Source of the DNA: Desulfuromonas versatilis
Lineage (GTDB): Bacteria; Desulfobacterota; Desulfuromonadia; Desulfuromonadales; NIT-T3
Reading direction: 5' to 3'
Assembly (NCBI RefSeq): GCF_019704135.1
Contig: NZ_AP024355.1
Span: 1,336,001-1,400,000, forward strand
DNA length: 64,000 nt
Under the pieces are notes generated by a model, which saw nothing but the letters and a program-made list of their open reading frames with translations, did not search any database and had not been told where the DNA came from. Every line of letters begins with the position of its first letter. Positions within the stretch are counted from its first letter, which is position 1. Positions 41,732-50,084 of this stretch are shown one piece after another. Made by a program: the position numbers and the translations under genes.

Positions 41732-42481
41732 ATGCCGCCGCTGCGAATGCTCTACAGCCGTTTCACCTCCTGCTCGGGCTGCCAGCTGACCCTGCTCAAC
41801 TGTGAAGGCGAACTGGCGACCCTGGCCGAGGCGGTGGAGGTGGCGGGCTTCTCCATGGCAACTTCGCGCTGCGACGATGGCGGCCCGGTGGAGATTGCCC
41901 TGGTGGAGGGCTCGATCTCGCGGACCGCCGAACTGGAGGAGCTGCTGGGTCTGCGGCGCCGGGCCCGCTACCTGGTGGCGGTAGGTGCCTGTGCCCTGAC
42001 GGGGGGCGTGAATGTGCTGGGGGAGGGAGATCGCGAGGTGTTGATCGGCCAGGTCTACGGGCCAGGCCTCGAGGGCGAGAGCTTCCCCCCGCAGCCTGTT
42101 TCCCGTTTCGTGCGGGTCGACCTGGAGTTGGCCGGCTGCCCGCCGGAGCCAGGAGATTACCTGCGGCTGCTGGGTTCGCTGGCCCGGGGCGGGCTGCCCG
42201 AGCTGCCGACCTACCCGGTCTGCATGGAATGCCGGCTGCGGGAAAACCTTTGTCTGCTCAGCGAAAGCCGCCAGCCCTGCCTGGGGCCGATCACCCGGGC
42301 GGGCTGCAATGCCCGCTGCCCAGCGCTCGGTGTCATCTGCGAGGGCTGCCGCGGACCAGCGGAGGAGCCCAACTGGAGCGAACTGGCCGGCCTGCTGCGG
42401 GAACTGGGCATCGGCCCTCGGGAGGTGCGCCTGCGCATGGCACGGTTTGTCGGGAAAGACCATGAAGACTCTTTGCGTTGA
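41732..42481 (+). CDS. NiFe hydrogenase small (delta) subunit
   Basis: 249 residues, no signal peptide, so cytoplasmic. The proximal cluster begins TSCSGCQ (Cys14, Cys17); the medial/distal Cys occur in CMECRLRENLC and in GCNARCPALGVICEGC. The layout is that of group 3 small subunits. Start follows GGAG. Its 3' end overlaps the large-subunit gene by 20 bases. Confidence 0.92.
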   Translation: MPPLRMLYSRFTSCSGCQLTLLNCEGELATLAEAVEVAGFSMATSRCDDGGPVEIALVEGSISRTAELEELLGLRRRARYLVAVGACALTGGVNVLGEGDREVLIGQVYGPGLEGESFPPQPVSRFVRVDLELAGCPPEPGDYLRLLGSLARGGLPELPTYPVCMECRLRENLCLLSESRQPCLGPITRAGCNARCPALGVICEGCRGPAEEPNWSELAGLLRELGIGPREVRLRMARFVGKDHEDSLR

Positions 42482-43733
42482 ACCGCTGAGCCGCGTGGAA
42501 GGGCACGGGCGGGTCGAACTCGAGTTGACCCGAGGCCGCCTGGTCGGGGCGCGGGTCTGTCTGAACGAGGCGCCCCGGCTGTTCGAGGCCCTGGTGCTGG
42601 GGCGCTCCTACGCCGAGGTGCCGGCGCTGGTCTGCCGGATCTGCGCCATCTGCACCGGGGTGCATCGCATCGCCGCCGCCGGCGCCCTGGAAAAAGCCCT
42701 GGGGGCAGAGGTCCCGCCGCTGGCCGGGAGGCTGCGCGAACTGCTGCTGCTTGGCGGCCATATCGAGAGCCACGCCCTGCACCTTTTCTGCCTGATCCAG
42801 CCCGACCTGGCCGGCACTGACAGCATCCTCGAGCTGCTGCGCAGCGGATATCCCGGCGCCCGCGAAGGGCTGGAACTGAAGCGGCTGGGCAACCGGATTC
42901 AGGAACTCGCAGGCGGGCGGGTCATCCACCCGATCCACGTCGAGGTGGGCGGCATGCTCGGCCGGCCGGCCGCAGAGCAGCTTCTGGAATTGCGGGAAGA
43001 ACTCGCCAGGTGGGGCGATGGCTTGCCCCGGCTGCTCGCCCCCTTCGCCGAGCCGGAAAATTTCCCTTCCGGCGGCCCTGCCGCAGGGATCCGGATCTCC
43101 GTGGACGGGGGGCGCTTCGGCCTGACCGGCGAGCGCCTGGCGCTTTCCGATGGGCGCTCGGTGGCGGCTGCCGGCTACCGCGCACTGCTGGGGGAGCAGA
43201 GGGTGGCACACTCCTTCGCCAAGCAATCCGCAAACCGGAACACTCCCCTGCTGACCGGGGCCCTGGCCCGGATCGAAAACGCCCGACGTGCCGGTTATGC
43301 GGTCTGTGCCGTGGAAAGCTGGCCGGCGGGGATTCACGCCAACAATGCCGCCCAGGGTTATGAGCTGGTGTGGGCCCTGCAGCGGGCCTGGGAACTGGTG
43401 ACCGATCTGCTCCAATCCTCCGCGGACGAGTCGCTGCAGGGCGAGGTGCGCCCGGGGCCGGGGTCCGGGACGGTGGTCATCGAAGCGCCGCGCGGGCTGT
43501 TGGTGCACCACTACGTCCTCGACGACCTGGGGCGGGTGGCCGCGGCCGACATCGTCACTCCCACCGCCATCAACCAGGCCGCCATGGAAGCCCAGCTGCT
43601 GGATGACCTGGCGGGAGTTCCCGAGCCCGAGCTGGAGGCGCGCGCCCAGCGCATCATCCGCTCCTTCGATCCCTGCATCAGCTGCGCCGTGCATCTGGTG
43701 AAGGGGGCAGGGACGGTGAGGAGTGAGGAGTGA
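42462..43733 (+). CDS. NiFe hydrogenase large (alpha) subunit
   Basis: 423 residues. The NiFe site is bound by RICAICTGVH (Cys61, Cys64) and DPCISCAVH (Cys405, Cys408). A 12-residue C-terminal tail after His411 fits the peptide that a maturation protease removes. The last codons and the stop are made of a GTGAGGA heptad repeat, so the tail sequence appears to have been replaced by repeat-derived codons. Group 3b by operon order and lack of a signal. No hyp or protease genes lie in this window, so maturation must be encoded elsewhere. Confidence 0.94.
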   Translation: MKTLCVEPLSRVEGHGRVELELTRGRLVGARVCLNEAPRLFEALVLGRSYAEVPALVCRICAICTGVHRIAAAGALEKALGAEVPPLAGRLRELLLLGGHIESHALHLFCLIQPDLAGTDSILELLRSGYPGAREGLELKRLGNRIQELAGGRVIHPIHVEVGGMLGRPAAEQLLELREELARWGDGLPRLLAPFAEPENFPSGGPAAGIRISVDGGRFGLTGERLALSDGRSVAAAGYRALLGEQRVAHSFAKQSANRNTPLLTGALARIENARRAGYAVCAVESWPAGIHANNAAQGYELVWALQRAWELVTDLLQSSADESLQGEVRPGPGSGTVVIEAPRGLLVHHYVLDDLGRVAAADIVTPTAINQAAMEAQLLDDLAGVPEPELEARAQRIIRSFDPCISCAVHLVKGAGTVRSEE

Positions 43734-43789
43734 GGGGGAAGGGCTAAGAAGCCAAAGGCTCTCGCCAATCACACTTCACGATTTACGCC
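43716..43789. repeat. Heptad inverted-repeat element at the end of the hydrogenase operon
   Basis: Three heptads GTGAGGA/GTGAGGA/GTGAGGG (43716-43736) are followed by a 32-base spacer and then TCACACT/TCACGAT/TTACGCC (43769-43789). GTGAGGAGTGA pairs with TCACACTTCAC at 9 of 11 positions. The layout (three GTG heptads, spacer, three CAC-type heptads) mirrors the element at 17591-17651. It overlaps the last six codons of the large-subunit gene. Confidence 0.6.
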
Positions 43790-43798
43790 TTTCGGAAC

Positions 43799-45712
43799 CT
43801 AAAACGGCGTGCGGGCGAAGTGGCGCTTGGTGGCTTCCTGCAGCTTGCTGACGGCGTTGAAGGCTTCCTTGAGCAGGTCCTGCTCGTTCTTCGACAGGGC
43901 GTAGGGGTCGAGGAAGTGGTCGGGCTCCTCGCCCTGCTCGATCCGTTCGATCTCGTTACGCAGGCGCAAAAAGGAGAGGGCCTCGAAGGCGGCGCGGATG
44001 TGTTCGGCGGTTTCGGGGGCGAAGACGTTGCGTTCCACCAGGGCCTTGAGCCGCTCGAGGGTGGTCAACTGGTTGAGTTCCCGCTCGAGGGCGAACATGC
44101 GGATGCAGTCGACGATGTAGACGCTGCCGCCCTGTTTCAGCGAGATCTGCCCCTTGTGCTCGCCGCTTTTTTCGAGAAGAAACCGGCCGAGCAGGCCCAG
44201 TGGCACCTTGTAGCGCAGGTCCAGGGACATCATGTGATAGAGAAACCCCTGGAACTCGCGGATGGCCTGGTGCACGATTTCGCGCAGGTCAGTGGCCAGG
44301 GAGGTGTCTCCTGCCAGGGGATGGAAATCGAAAAATATCGACGAGTAGCGCACCTTCTGCGGCTCCGGGTCGTTGACCCAGTCGGTGATTCGGGCGCGCC
44401 AGTCGCGCAGGCGGCCCCGCCAGGCCGGGTTGTTGACCATGACCTTGCCGTGGCAAAGCGGGTAGCCGACCCGTGCCAGGGCGGTGACGATCTTTTCGGC
44501 CAGGGGGATGAAAAAGTCATCCACCTCGGCCATATTGGCCTCGGGCAAATCTTCGAAGATAAAGCCGCTGTCCTGGTCGGGGCCCAGCAGCATCTCGCGC
44601 CGCCCCCCGCTGCCCATGATCAGAAAGCAGTAGCGGATGTCGGGAATCCGCTTCCCCTCGAGCTGCATCTGCTCCAGGCAAAGATCGAAGACCCGCCGGA
44701 TGATGCCATGGTGGATGTAGGAGAGGATCTCCATCACCTCGGGGGTGCTGCGGGTTTCCGAGAGCAGTGTTTTGGCTACGGCGAGAGTCTCCTGGCGAAT
44801 CCGCGCCAGATCCTCGAAGTCCCGCGCCTCGCGGGTGTTGCCCACCAGCAGCATGGCCTTGTGGCTGCGGAAACGCATCAGGTCGCGCATGGTGACCATG
44901 CCGACCACCTCGCCGCGATCGAGGATCGGCAGGTGGCGGATGCGATGGCCCATCATGTAGGACATCGCCTCGTACATGTAGGTCCCCGGCCCCATGGAGT
45001 GGGGATGGGGGGTCATGATCTCCTCCGCCGGCACCTGGTCCGGGTCGACCTCCGGTCGGCCCAGCACCTTGCCGACCAGGTCCCGTTCGGTGATGATGCC
45101 CAGCACGGCCTTGGCTTTGCCGCAGACCAGCAGCGCCCCCACCCCTTTTTCGGTCAGTTTCTGGGCCACCTCCCGGGCGGTTTCCCGGGGACCGCAGGTG
45201 GTGACCGGGGTGGTCATGATCTCCGACAGCCGTTTTTTGAAGGGGTAGGCCTCCATCTGGGTGAGGGCCTGTCGAGAATGGTCGGCGACGATTTCCGAAT
45301 AGAGCTGGCGAACCCTCGAGAGCACGGTCCGGGTGAAAAAATCCCGCAGGTTCGGCACGTCGCGACCTGCCCGCTGCAGAATCTCCTGGGGGATCAGGTA
45401 GCACTCGGTCGGCTTGACCGTGCGTGCCCCGCCCGTGTAGGGCTCCCCGGTGAAGATCGGCGTGCCGCCGAAAAACGCCCCGTCCTGGCGATAGTCGACG
45501 ACGACGTCCGTCCCGTTGGTGGTCTGGTGGGTGATCTCCACCAGGCCTTCCCTGATGACGTAGAGGTAGCCGGTGGGAGGATCGTTCTGCTTGAAGATGA
45601 GGGTGTTGGCGGGAAATTTCTTCAGCGACGAAGCCGCGCCGATCTCCTGGAATATGGCTTCGGGAAGATGCTTGAAGGGTTCGGTGTCTTTGAGGTGTTT
45701 GACCAGCGGCAT
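43799..45712 (-). CDS. cNMP-binding, CBS and DUF294 nucleotidyltransferase-like protein
   Basis: 637 residues, soluble. Order: cyclic-nucleotide-binding domain (about 10-130), two CBS domains (about 165-285: MTTPVTTCGPRETAREVAQK and EEIMTPHPHSMGPGTYMYEA), a DUF294 nucleotidyltransferase-like domain (about 310-450) with GSGGRREMLLGPDQDSGFIF, and a C-terminal substrate-binding helical domain. It resembles GlnD-type enzymes and may modify a protein in response to nucleotides. It belongs to the acetate-symporter neighbourhood, where this family often occurs. The small gene at 45841 is upstream on the same strand. Confidence 0.9.
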   Translation of the reverse strand: MPLVKHLKDTEPFKHLPEAIFQEIGAASSLKKFPANTLIFKQNDPPTGYLYVIREGLVEITHQTTNGTDVVVDYRQDGAFFGGTPIFTGEPYTGGARTVKPTECYLIPQEILQRAGRDVPNLRDFFTRTVLSRVRQLYSEIVADHSRQALTQMEAYPFKKRLSEIMTTPVTTCGPRETAREVAQKLTEKGVGALLVCGKAKAVLGIITERDLVGKVLGRPEVDPDQVPAEEIMTPHPHSMGPGTYMYEAMSYMMGHRIRHLPILDRGEVVGMVTMRDLMRFRSHKAMLLVGNTREARDFEDLARIRQETLAVAKTLLSETRSTPEVMEILSYIHHGIIRRVFDLCLEQMQLEGKRIPDIRYCFLIMGSGGRREMLLGPDQDSGFIFEDLPEANMAEVDDFFIPLAEKIVTALARVGYPLCHGKVMVNNPAWRGRLRDWRARITDWVNDPEPQKVRYSSIFFDFHPLAGDTSLATDLREIVHQAIREFQGFLYHMMSLDLRYKVPLGLLGRFLLEKSGEHKGQISLKQGGSVYIVDCIRMFALERELNQLTTLERLKALVERNVFAPETAEHIRAAFEALSFLRLRNEIERIEQGEEPDHFLDPYALSKNEQDLLKEAFNAVSKLQEATKRHFARTPF

Positions 45713-45763
45713 CGAGATATTCCCGGACAGGGCAGCGAGAACCGTTGCGAACCACCCGCGCAG

Positions 45764-45783
45764 AGGCCTCCGGCAGGAGGCCT
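45764..45783 (-). promoter_or_regulatory. Hairpin in the leader of the DUF294 gene
   Basis: AGGCCTCC / GGAGGCCT with loop GGCA, an 8-bp perfect stem 50 bases before the start codon, without T-tract. It could be an attenuator or stabilise the message. Confidence 0.4.
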
Positions 45784-45806
45784 AGGTAGCGAATATTACG
45801 ATGCTT

Positions 45807-45834
45807 ACTCTAGCATTAATCAGGTAAAGTGCAA
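45807..45834 (-). promoter_or_regulatory. Candidate promoter of the DUF294 gene
   Basis: Minus strand TTGCAC (45834-45829), 16 bases, TAGAGT (45812-45807). If active, the DUF294 gene can be expressed apart from the symporter genes. Confidence 0.4.
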
Positions 45835-45840
45835 CCTTTT

Positions 45841-46053
45841 TCAACGCGCCTCGGGCGATTTGCCCAGGCGCGTCTGGCCCGCGGGCTGGCGATCGAGCAG
45901 GATGCCGATCACGAAGCAGAGCAGGCTGGCACCCATCAGCTCGCCGATGTGAGTGAAGAAGTTGCGGGTCAGCATCAGGTCGACCCCCATCAGCACCACG
46001 CCCAGCACGGCAAATCCCATGGCCAGGCGCTTGCGGGTGAACCAGCTTTTCAT
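45841..46053 (-). CDS. Small two-helix membrane protein
   Basis: 70 residues: basic N-terminus (MKSWFTRKRLAMG), two membrane helices (about 10-26 and 38-54) and a polar tail. No family recognised. AGGGAG precedes the ATG at 46053; 24 more codons upstream are open but unlikely. It lies 72 bases after the symporter gene and is probably part of the same unit. Confidence 0.65.
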   Translation of the reverse strand: MKSWFTRKRLAMGFAVLGVVLMGVDLMLTRNFFTHIGELMGASLLCFVIGILLDRQPAGQTRLGKSPEAR

Positions 46054-46125
46054 GTCGACTCCCTTGGCCGGCGGAGCGGACCCGGCGCAGGCGGGCGCCG
46101 GGTCCCTCTCGGGCACCTGGCTCAA

Positions 46126-47826
46126 TCAGTGGGCGAAAGCGCTCCCCTTGCCGCTGGTTTCTTCCTCCACATAGCCGGGCAGGTTGTGCAGCTTGCGCAG
46201 GATGTTGTCCATTTTCGCCGCAGATTCCTCGGTTACCCGGTCGTGGGTGATGTTGGAGACCACGATGTTGATGATAAAGGCCAGGGGGCAGACGATGAGC
46301 GCCGAGGAGGTGGCCGGCAGCAGCCCGTCGGGGCCGAAGAAGGGCACCTCCATGACCCAGCCGAACATGGCGATCAGGGTCATGGCCAGGCCGAAGATCA
46401 TGCCGGCCAGTGCGCCGTACTTGTTGGCCCGGGAATACCAGACGGCCAGCACGCAGGCCGGGAAGATGGTGTTGCCGGCGATGGCGAAGGCCATGGCGAC
46501 GATCTGCGCGATCAACGCCGGCGGGTTGAGGGCGGTGATGATGACGATGCCGCAGAGCACGGCAGTGAAGATGCGGCCCACGGTCAGTGCCTGGCGGTCG
46601 GTGCAGTCGGGCTTGAAGACCGTGGCGTACCAGTCGTGGGCGATGGCCGAGGCCCCGGCGACCAGCAGGCCGGCCACGGTGGAGAGCCCCGCGGCCATGG
46701 CCCCGGAAGCCAGGTAACCGATGAAGGCGATGCCGAGCCCCGCCCGTTCGGGGGCCGAGAGGATGATGACGTCGGCCACGGCCTTGCCCCCCAGGGGGTT
46801 CCAGAATTTACCCATGGCGGCATACACCGGCGAGGACCAGTAGAGCAGGCCGATGAAGAACAGCCCCCAGAGCACGGATTTTCGCGCCACGTCCTCGTTC
46901 TTGACGGTGTAGAAGCGGATCATGATATGCGGCAGTCCGGCGGTGCCCACCATCAGGGTGAAGACCAGGGCGACGAACTGGTAGATGCTGCCGGCCCCCC
47001 AGGGGAGATAGACCCTGCGGACCTGTTCCGCCTCTTCGGCCCCGAGGCTCCCCGAGGCGACCTTGCCGTCCATGATGCTGGAGAGGATGCTGCCGTATTC
47101 GAGCTGGGGCAGGATGCCGGTGCCCCCGGCCTTGCGGATGAGGATCCACAGCGGGATCAAAAAGGCCGAGATCAGCACCACGTACTGGATCTGCTGGTTG
47201 CGGGTGACCCCCGCCATCCCCGAGATGAGCATGTAGGCGCAGACGACGCCGGCGGCGAAGAACACCGAGGCGGTGTAGTTCATGCCGAAGATCCAGCCGC
47301 AGATCAGGCCGATCCCTTTGAACTGGGCGGTAGAGTAGGTGATGGCGATGATGACGGTGACCGATGCGGCGATCAGGCGCACCGAGTGGCAGTCGTAGCG
47401 GTCGCCGAGAAACTCCGGGATGGTGTACTTGCCGAAGCGGCGGATCTGGGCGGCAAGCAGGCAGAGCAGCAGCACGTAGCCGCCGGTCCAGCCAATGATG
47501 TAGCCCAGGCCGAACCACCCCTTGAGGTAGAGCAGGCCGGCCACCCCCATGAAGGACGCAGCCGACATCCAGTCTGAGGCGATGGCGGCGCCGTTGCCCA
47601 GTTTGCCGATGCCCCGGCCGGCTACCCAGTAGCCCGAGGTTTCCGATACCTTCGAGAGAAAGCCGACGCCGACGTAGACGCACAGCAGGGTGATCATGAT
47701 GATGGCGGGGATCAGCTTGAAGCCCTGTTGGACCTGGTAGATCTCCTCGCCGGCGGCCTGCAGCTCGCCCGCTGTCGCCAACAGGGTGGCCAGGGCGAGG
47801 CCGATGGTGAAAGTCCTGTTATTCAT
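46126..47826 (-). CDS. Sodium/solute symporter, acetate (ActP) type
   Basis: 566 residues, about 13-14 membrane helices preceded by a signal-like segment (to about 25). SSS family: GYWVAGRGIGKLGNGAAIAS, DWMSAASFMGVAGLLYLKGW, FLGDRYDCHSVR and SGAMAAGLSTVAGLLVAGAS. The ActP-like long form with a DUF4212 partner points to acetate or a related monocarboxylate, driven by sodium. The start at 47826 follows GGGAGGAAAG; a longer frame crosses the DUF4212 stop and is rejected. Confidence 0.92.
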   Translation of the reverse strand: MNNRTFTIGLALATLLATAGELQAAGEEIYQVQQGFKLIPAIIMITLLCVYVGVGFLSKVSETSGYWVAGRGIGKLGNGAAIASDWMSAASFMGVAGLLYLKGWFGLGYIIGWTGGYVLLLCLLAAQIRRFGKYTIPEFLGDRYDCHSVRLIAASVTVIIAITYSTAQFKGIGLICGWIFGMNYTASVFFAAGVVCAYMLISGMAGVTRNQQIQYVVLISAFLIPLWILIRKAGGTGILPQLEYGSILSSIMDGKVASGSLGAEEAEQVRRVYLPWGAGSIYQFVALVFTLMVGTAGLPHIMIRFYTVKNEDVARKSVLWGLFFIGLLYWSSPVYAAMGKFWNPLGGKAVADVIILSAPERAGLGIAFIGYLASGAMAAGLSTVAGLLVAGASAIAHDWYATVFKPDCTDRQALTVGRIFTAVLCGIVIITALNPPALIAQIVAMAFAIAGNTIFPACVLAVWYSRANKYGALAGMIFGLAMTLIAMFGWVMEVPFFGPDGLLPATSSALIVCPLAFIINIVVSNITHDRVTEESAAKMDNILRKLHNLPGYVEEETSGKGSAFAH

Positions 47827-47855
47827 CCAACTTTCCTCCCTTCCTGGACGCCATT

Positions 47856-48161
47856 CTATTTGTTGGGGATGCGGGTATCCCAGAGGACGCAGTAAAGTTT
47901 GCAGAGCAGGATGTAACCGATGGTGCATCCCTGGGCGATCAGCCAATAATGCAGGGGAAACCCGAGAAAGCGGGTCCGGGTGATGAATGACTCACCCAGC
48001 CCGGAGGCATCGCCCAACCCGGCAAGCCAGATCACCAGGGGGATCCCGTAGCTCAGCAGCGCCCAGATGATCAGGATCGTCGAAGCGATGCCGACCTCCC
48101 GCTTCATGTTCGGGGTCGAGGGGTTGAAGAAGTTGACCTTCACCCGTTCTTTTCGAGCCAT
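47856..48161 (-). CDS. DUF4212 small subunit of the symporter
   Basis: 101 residues with two membrane helices and the family block WLAGLGDASGLGESF, FLGFPLHYWLIAQGCTIGYI. DUF4212 proteins are encoded just upstream of ActP-type symporters and are probably their small subunit. GGGAGGTG precedes the ATG at 48161; the gene ends 29 bases before the symporter start. Confidence 0.9.
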   Translation of the reverse strand: MARKERVKVNFFNPSTPNMKREVGIASTILIIWALLSYGIPLVIWLAGLGDASGLGESFITRTRFLGFPLHYWLIAQGCTIGYILLCKLYCVLWDTRIPNK

Positions 48162-48251
48162 GTCAAACACCTCCCAGTCTCTGCATCGTGGCGTGACAAT
48201 TCGATCCTTTAAATTCAACCCGAGGATCCGGATGCGGCTTCTTCCGCCGGG

Positions 48252-49091
48252 CTAAACGAAGGGCTTGCCCAAGTGGGGGCTGAGATAGCCCAGCTTGGAA
48301 GAGATGATTTCCCCGGCCTCCCGCAAGGTAGGAAGCATTTCCGCGTCGATTTTCTCCGCGGTCATGCGGAATTCAGGCCCCAGCAGGCAAAGCGTGCCGG
48401 CAATCTCCCCGCCGCCGGCAAACAGGGGGACCGCCACGCTGGCAATCCCTTCGCCGAGCTGGTCTCGGTCGGTGCATGACCCGCGCCGCCGGATTTCCTC
48501 CAGGTCCGCATCGGACAGGGGCTTATCATTTTTCTGCGAAGCCCTGGCGGGCGCTTCGAGATCCTGGTACGGAGCGCCGGCAAGGAGGATCTTCCCTGCC
48601 GCTATGGTCTCGAGAGGATAGCGCTTTCCCACCAGAGAGACAATCTTGACCTGCTGGGGGGTGTCCACCTGGTCAAGAAACAACGCATCGCCGTCGCGAC
48701 GGACGGCCAGGTAGACGGCCTCGTTGCACTCCCGCACCAGCCGTTCCATGACCGGTCGGGCTTTGCGCAGCAAGGTCATGCGCGAAAGAAACTTCTGGCC
48801 CATTTCGTAGGCAGAGAGGCCCAGCCGGTATTTGCCGGTCCCTTTTTCCCGCTCCACATAACCTCGGTTCTCGAAGGTCGCCAGCAGGCGGAAGACGCTG
48901 GTTTTGTTCATGCCGAGTTTTTCGCTCAGCCGGGAGATGCGTACCTCGTCCCCCTCCTCACAAAGGGCTTCGAGCACATCGAGGGCGTTGTCAACAGACT
49001 GGATGGAGTATGAGTCCTTACCTCTGCTGGGCAATGTCTGTCTCCTGCCTCTCCTGGGGGTGAATCCGCGGGTGGCCGGCTTGCTGGCCAT
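48252..49091 (-). CDS. IclR-family transcriptional regulator
   Basis: 279 residues. N-terminal winged helix-turn-helix (about 25-85, RISRLSEKLGMNKTSVFRLL) and a C-terminal IclR effector domain (about 105-275) with AAGKILLAGAP and GEGIASVAVPLF. Effectors of this family are small organic acids. It lies 90 bases upstream of DUF4212-symporter on the same strand, so it probably controls acetate uptake and itself. The start at 49091 is preferred over an ATG at 49148 because a consensus promoter occupies the intervening codons. Confidence 0.9.
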   Translation of the reverse strand: MASKPATRGFTPRRGRRQTLPSRGKDSYSIQSVDNALDVLEALCEEGDEVRISRLSEKLGMNKTSVFRLLATFENRGYVEREKGTGKYRLGLSAYEMGQKFLSRMTLLRKARPVMERLVRECNEAVYLAVRRDGDALFLDQVDTPQQVKIVSLVGKRYPLETIAAGKILLAGAPYQDLEAPARASQKNDKPLSDADLEEIRRRGSCTDRDQLGEGIASVAVPLFAGGGEIAGTLCLLGPEFRMTAEKIDAEMLPTLREAGEIISSKLGYLSPHLGKPFV

Positions 49092-49115
49092 GCCTGATAA
49101 TGACTGGCTTTTTAA

Positions 49116-49144
49116 AAAGTAATACAGTGTTTTATTTATGTCAA
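49116..49144 (-). promoter_or_regulatory. Strong promoter of the IclR-type gene
   Basis: Minus strand TTGACA (49144-49139), exactly 17 bases, TACTTT (49121-49116). The spacer contains AAAACACTGTATT, partly symmetrical with the flank, and could hold an autoregulatory site. RNA start about 49109. Confidence 0.75.
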
Positions 49145-49539
49145 CCATCTTTCCGGCCCGGCTGCAAGAAAAAAGTCATGCGCAAATCAGGTGGTGTGTT
49201 TCAAGTGTTTACAGGCGATTGTGGGTCCAAGTCGTGCTGCCGATTTTTAATGACAGTTTTCAGGGTGCTCCTTCTGGTGGGCAGGCCTGGACAGGTTTGG
49301 TTTGAGGGTGAAAAAAATGTTTTATTTTTCCATCGGGTCCTTGCAGGGGGCGCGAAATGGCCGGATGCTGCTGCCCCCTCGGTTTTGCCGGCCCAGGCAG
49401 GTCCTGTTTCTTTGGTTGAGCCAGGGGTTCGAAATGGCCCTTAGGGCGCCCCTGATTTATAACTCTATTTATCAGGTTGAAACCAAATGGCAAGCTTTGA
49501 GGGGGGGATGGGCACACCGGCAGGGGGGCCGCGCGGTGC
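49145..49539. other. Intergenic region of about 395 bases
   Basis: AT-richer than its surroundings, no credible protein gene. CCTGAT (49453-49458) and ATCAGG (49473-49478) form a 6-bp inverted repeat around an AT-rich 14-base loop near the mutT 3' end. Repeated CAGG blocks are present at 49282-49400, but no clear promoter or RNA gene could be assigned. Confidence 0.45.
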
Positions 49540-49923
49540 TCAGAAGGTCAGTTTGCGCACGATGGGGGCATCGGCGGCGAGAATGTCGTATTCGGGGAGC
49601 TCTTTCGGGGGGACCCAGCGGTGTTCGGCTACCTCCAGGTTGCGGATTCGCCGGCTCAGTGCCCGGCACTCGTAGGCGAGGATCAGTACCGCGCCCCAAT
49701 CGTAGCGGTGGTACACCACCTCGAAGACCTGCCCGACCTCAACCGGCAGGTCGAGCTCCTCGAGCAGTTCCCTGCGCAGGCATTGCTCGGGTGACTCCCC
49801 GGGCTCGAGCTTGCCGCCGGGGAACTCCCACATGCCGGCGTGGCGGCTTCCTTCCGGGCGCCGGGTGAGCAAAATTCCGGTTTGGCTGCGGATGATGGCG
49901 GCAGTGACGATCAGCGGCTGCAT
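49540..49923 (-). CDS. mutT: MutT-type NUDIX hydrolase
   Basis: 127 residues. A complete Nudix box starts GGKLEPGESPEQCLRRELLEE. The small size and MWEFPGGK fit the MutT branch that clears 8-oxo-dGTP. AAGGAG lies before the ATG at 49923; an upstream in-frame ATG adds 22 residues without support. Divergent from ubiE. Confidence 0.88.
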   Translation of the reverse strand: MQPLIVTAAIIRSQTGILLTRRPEGSRHAGMWEFPGGKLEPGESPEQCLRRELLEELDLPVEVGQVFEVVYHRYDWGAVLILAYECRALSRRIRNLEVAEHRWVPPKELPEYDILAADAPIVRKLTF

Positions 49924-50084
49924 CGAGGCTCCTTTGGGGTGGGGGTGGAGGACGGCGGCGAGTATATCCCGGGGGGGACTTCGGGGCAAAGGCCCTTTTT
50001 TTTCTGGCGGGATCGGGGGTGATGTGCTAAAAAAATCACCCCCGCTTTCCCGGCCGGCGACGGGCCGGAAGACTGGAGACCCCC

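Noticed and set aside
43820..45952. 710-codon plus-strand open frame
   Set aside because: Antisense to the cNMP-CBS-DUF294 gene, whose domains are clear. The frame is His/Gly/Gln-rich, typical of GC-rich shadows.
45829..47577. 582-codon plus-strand open frame
   Set aside because: Antisense to the symporter gene; composition (Asp/Gly/His/Gln-rich, no hydrophobic core) is not that of a real protein.
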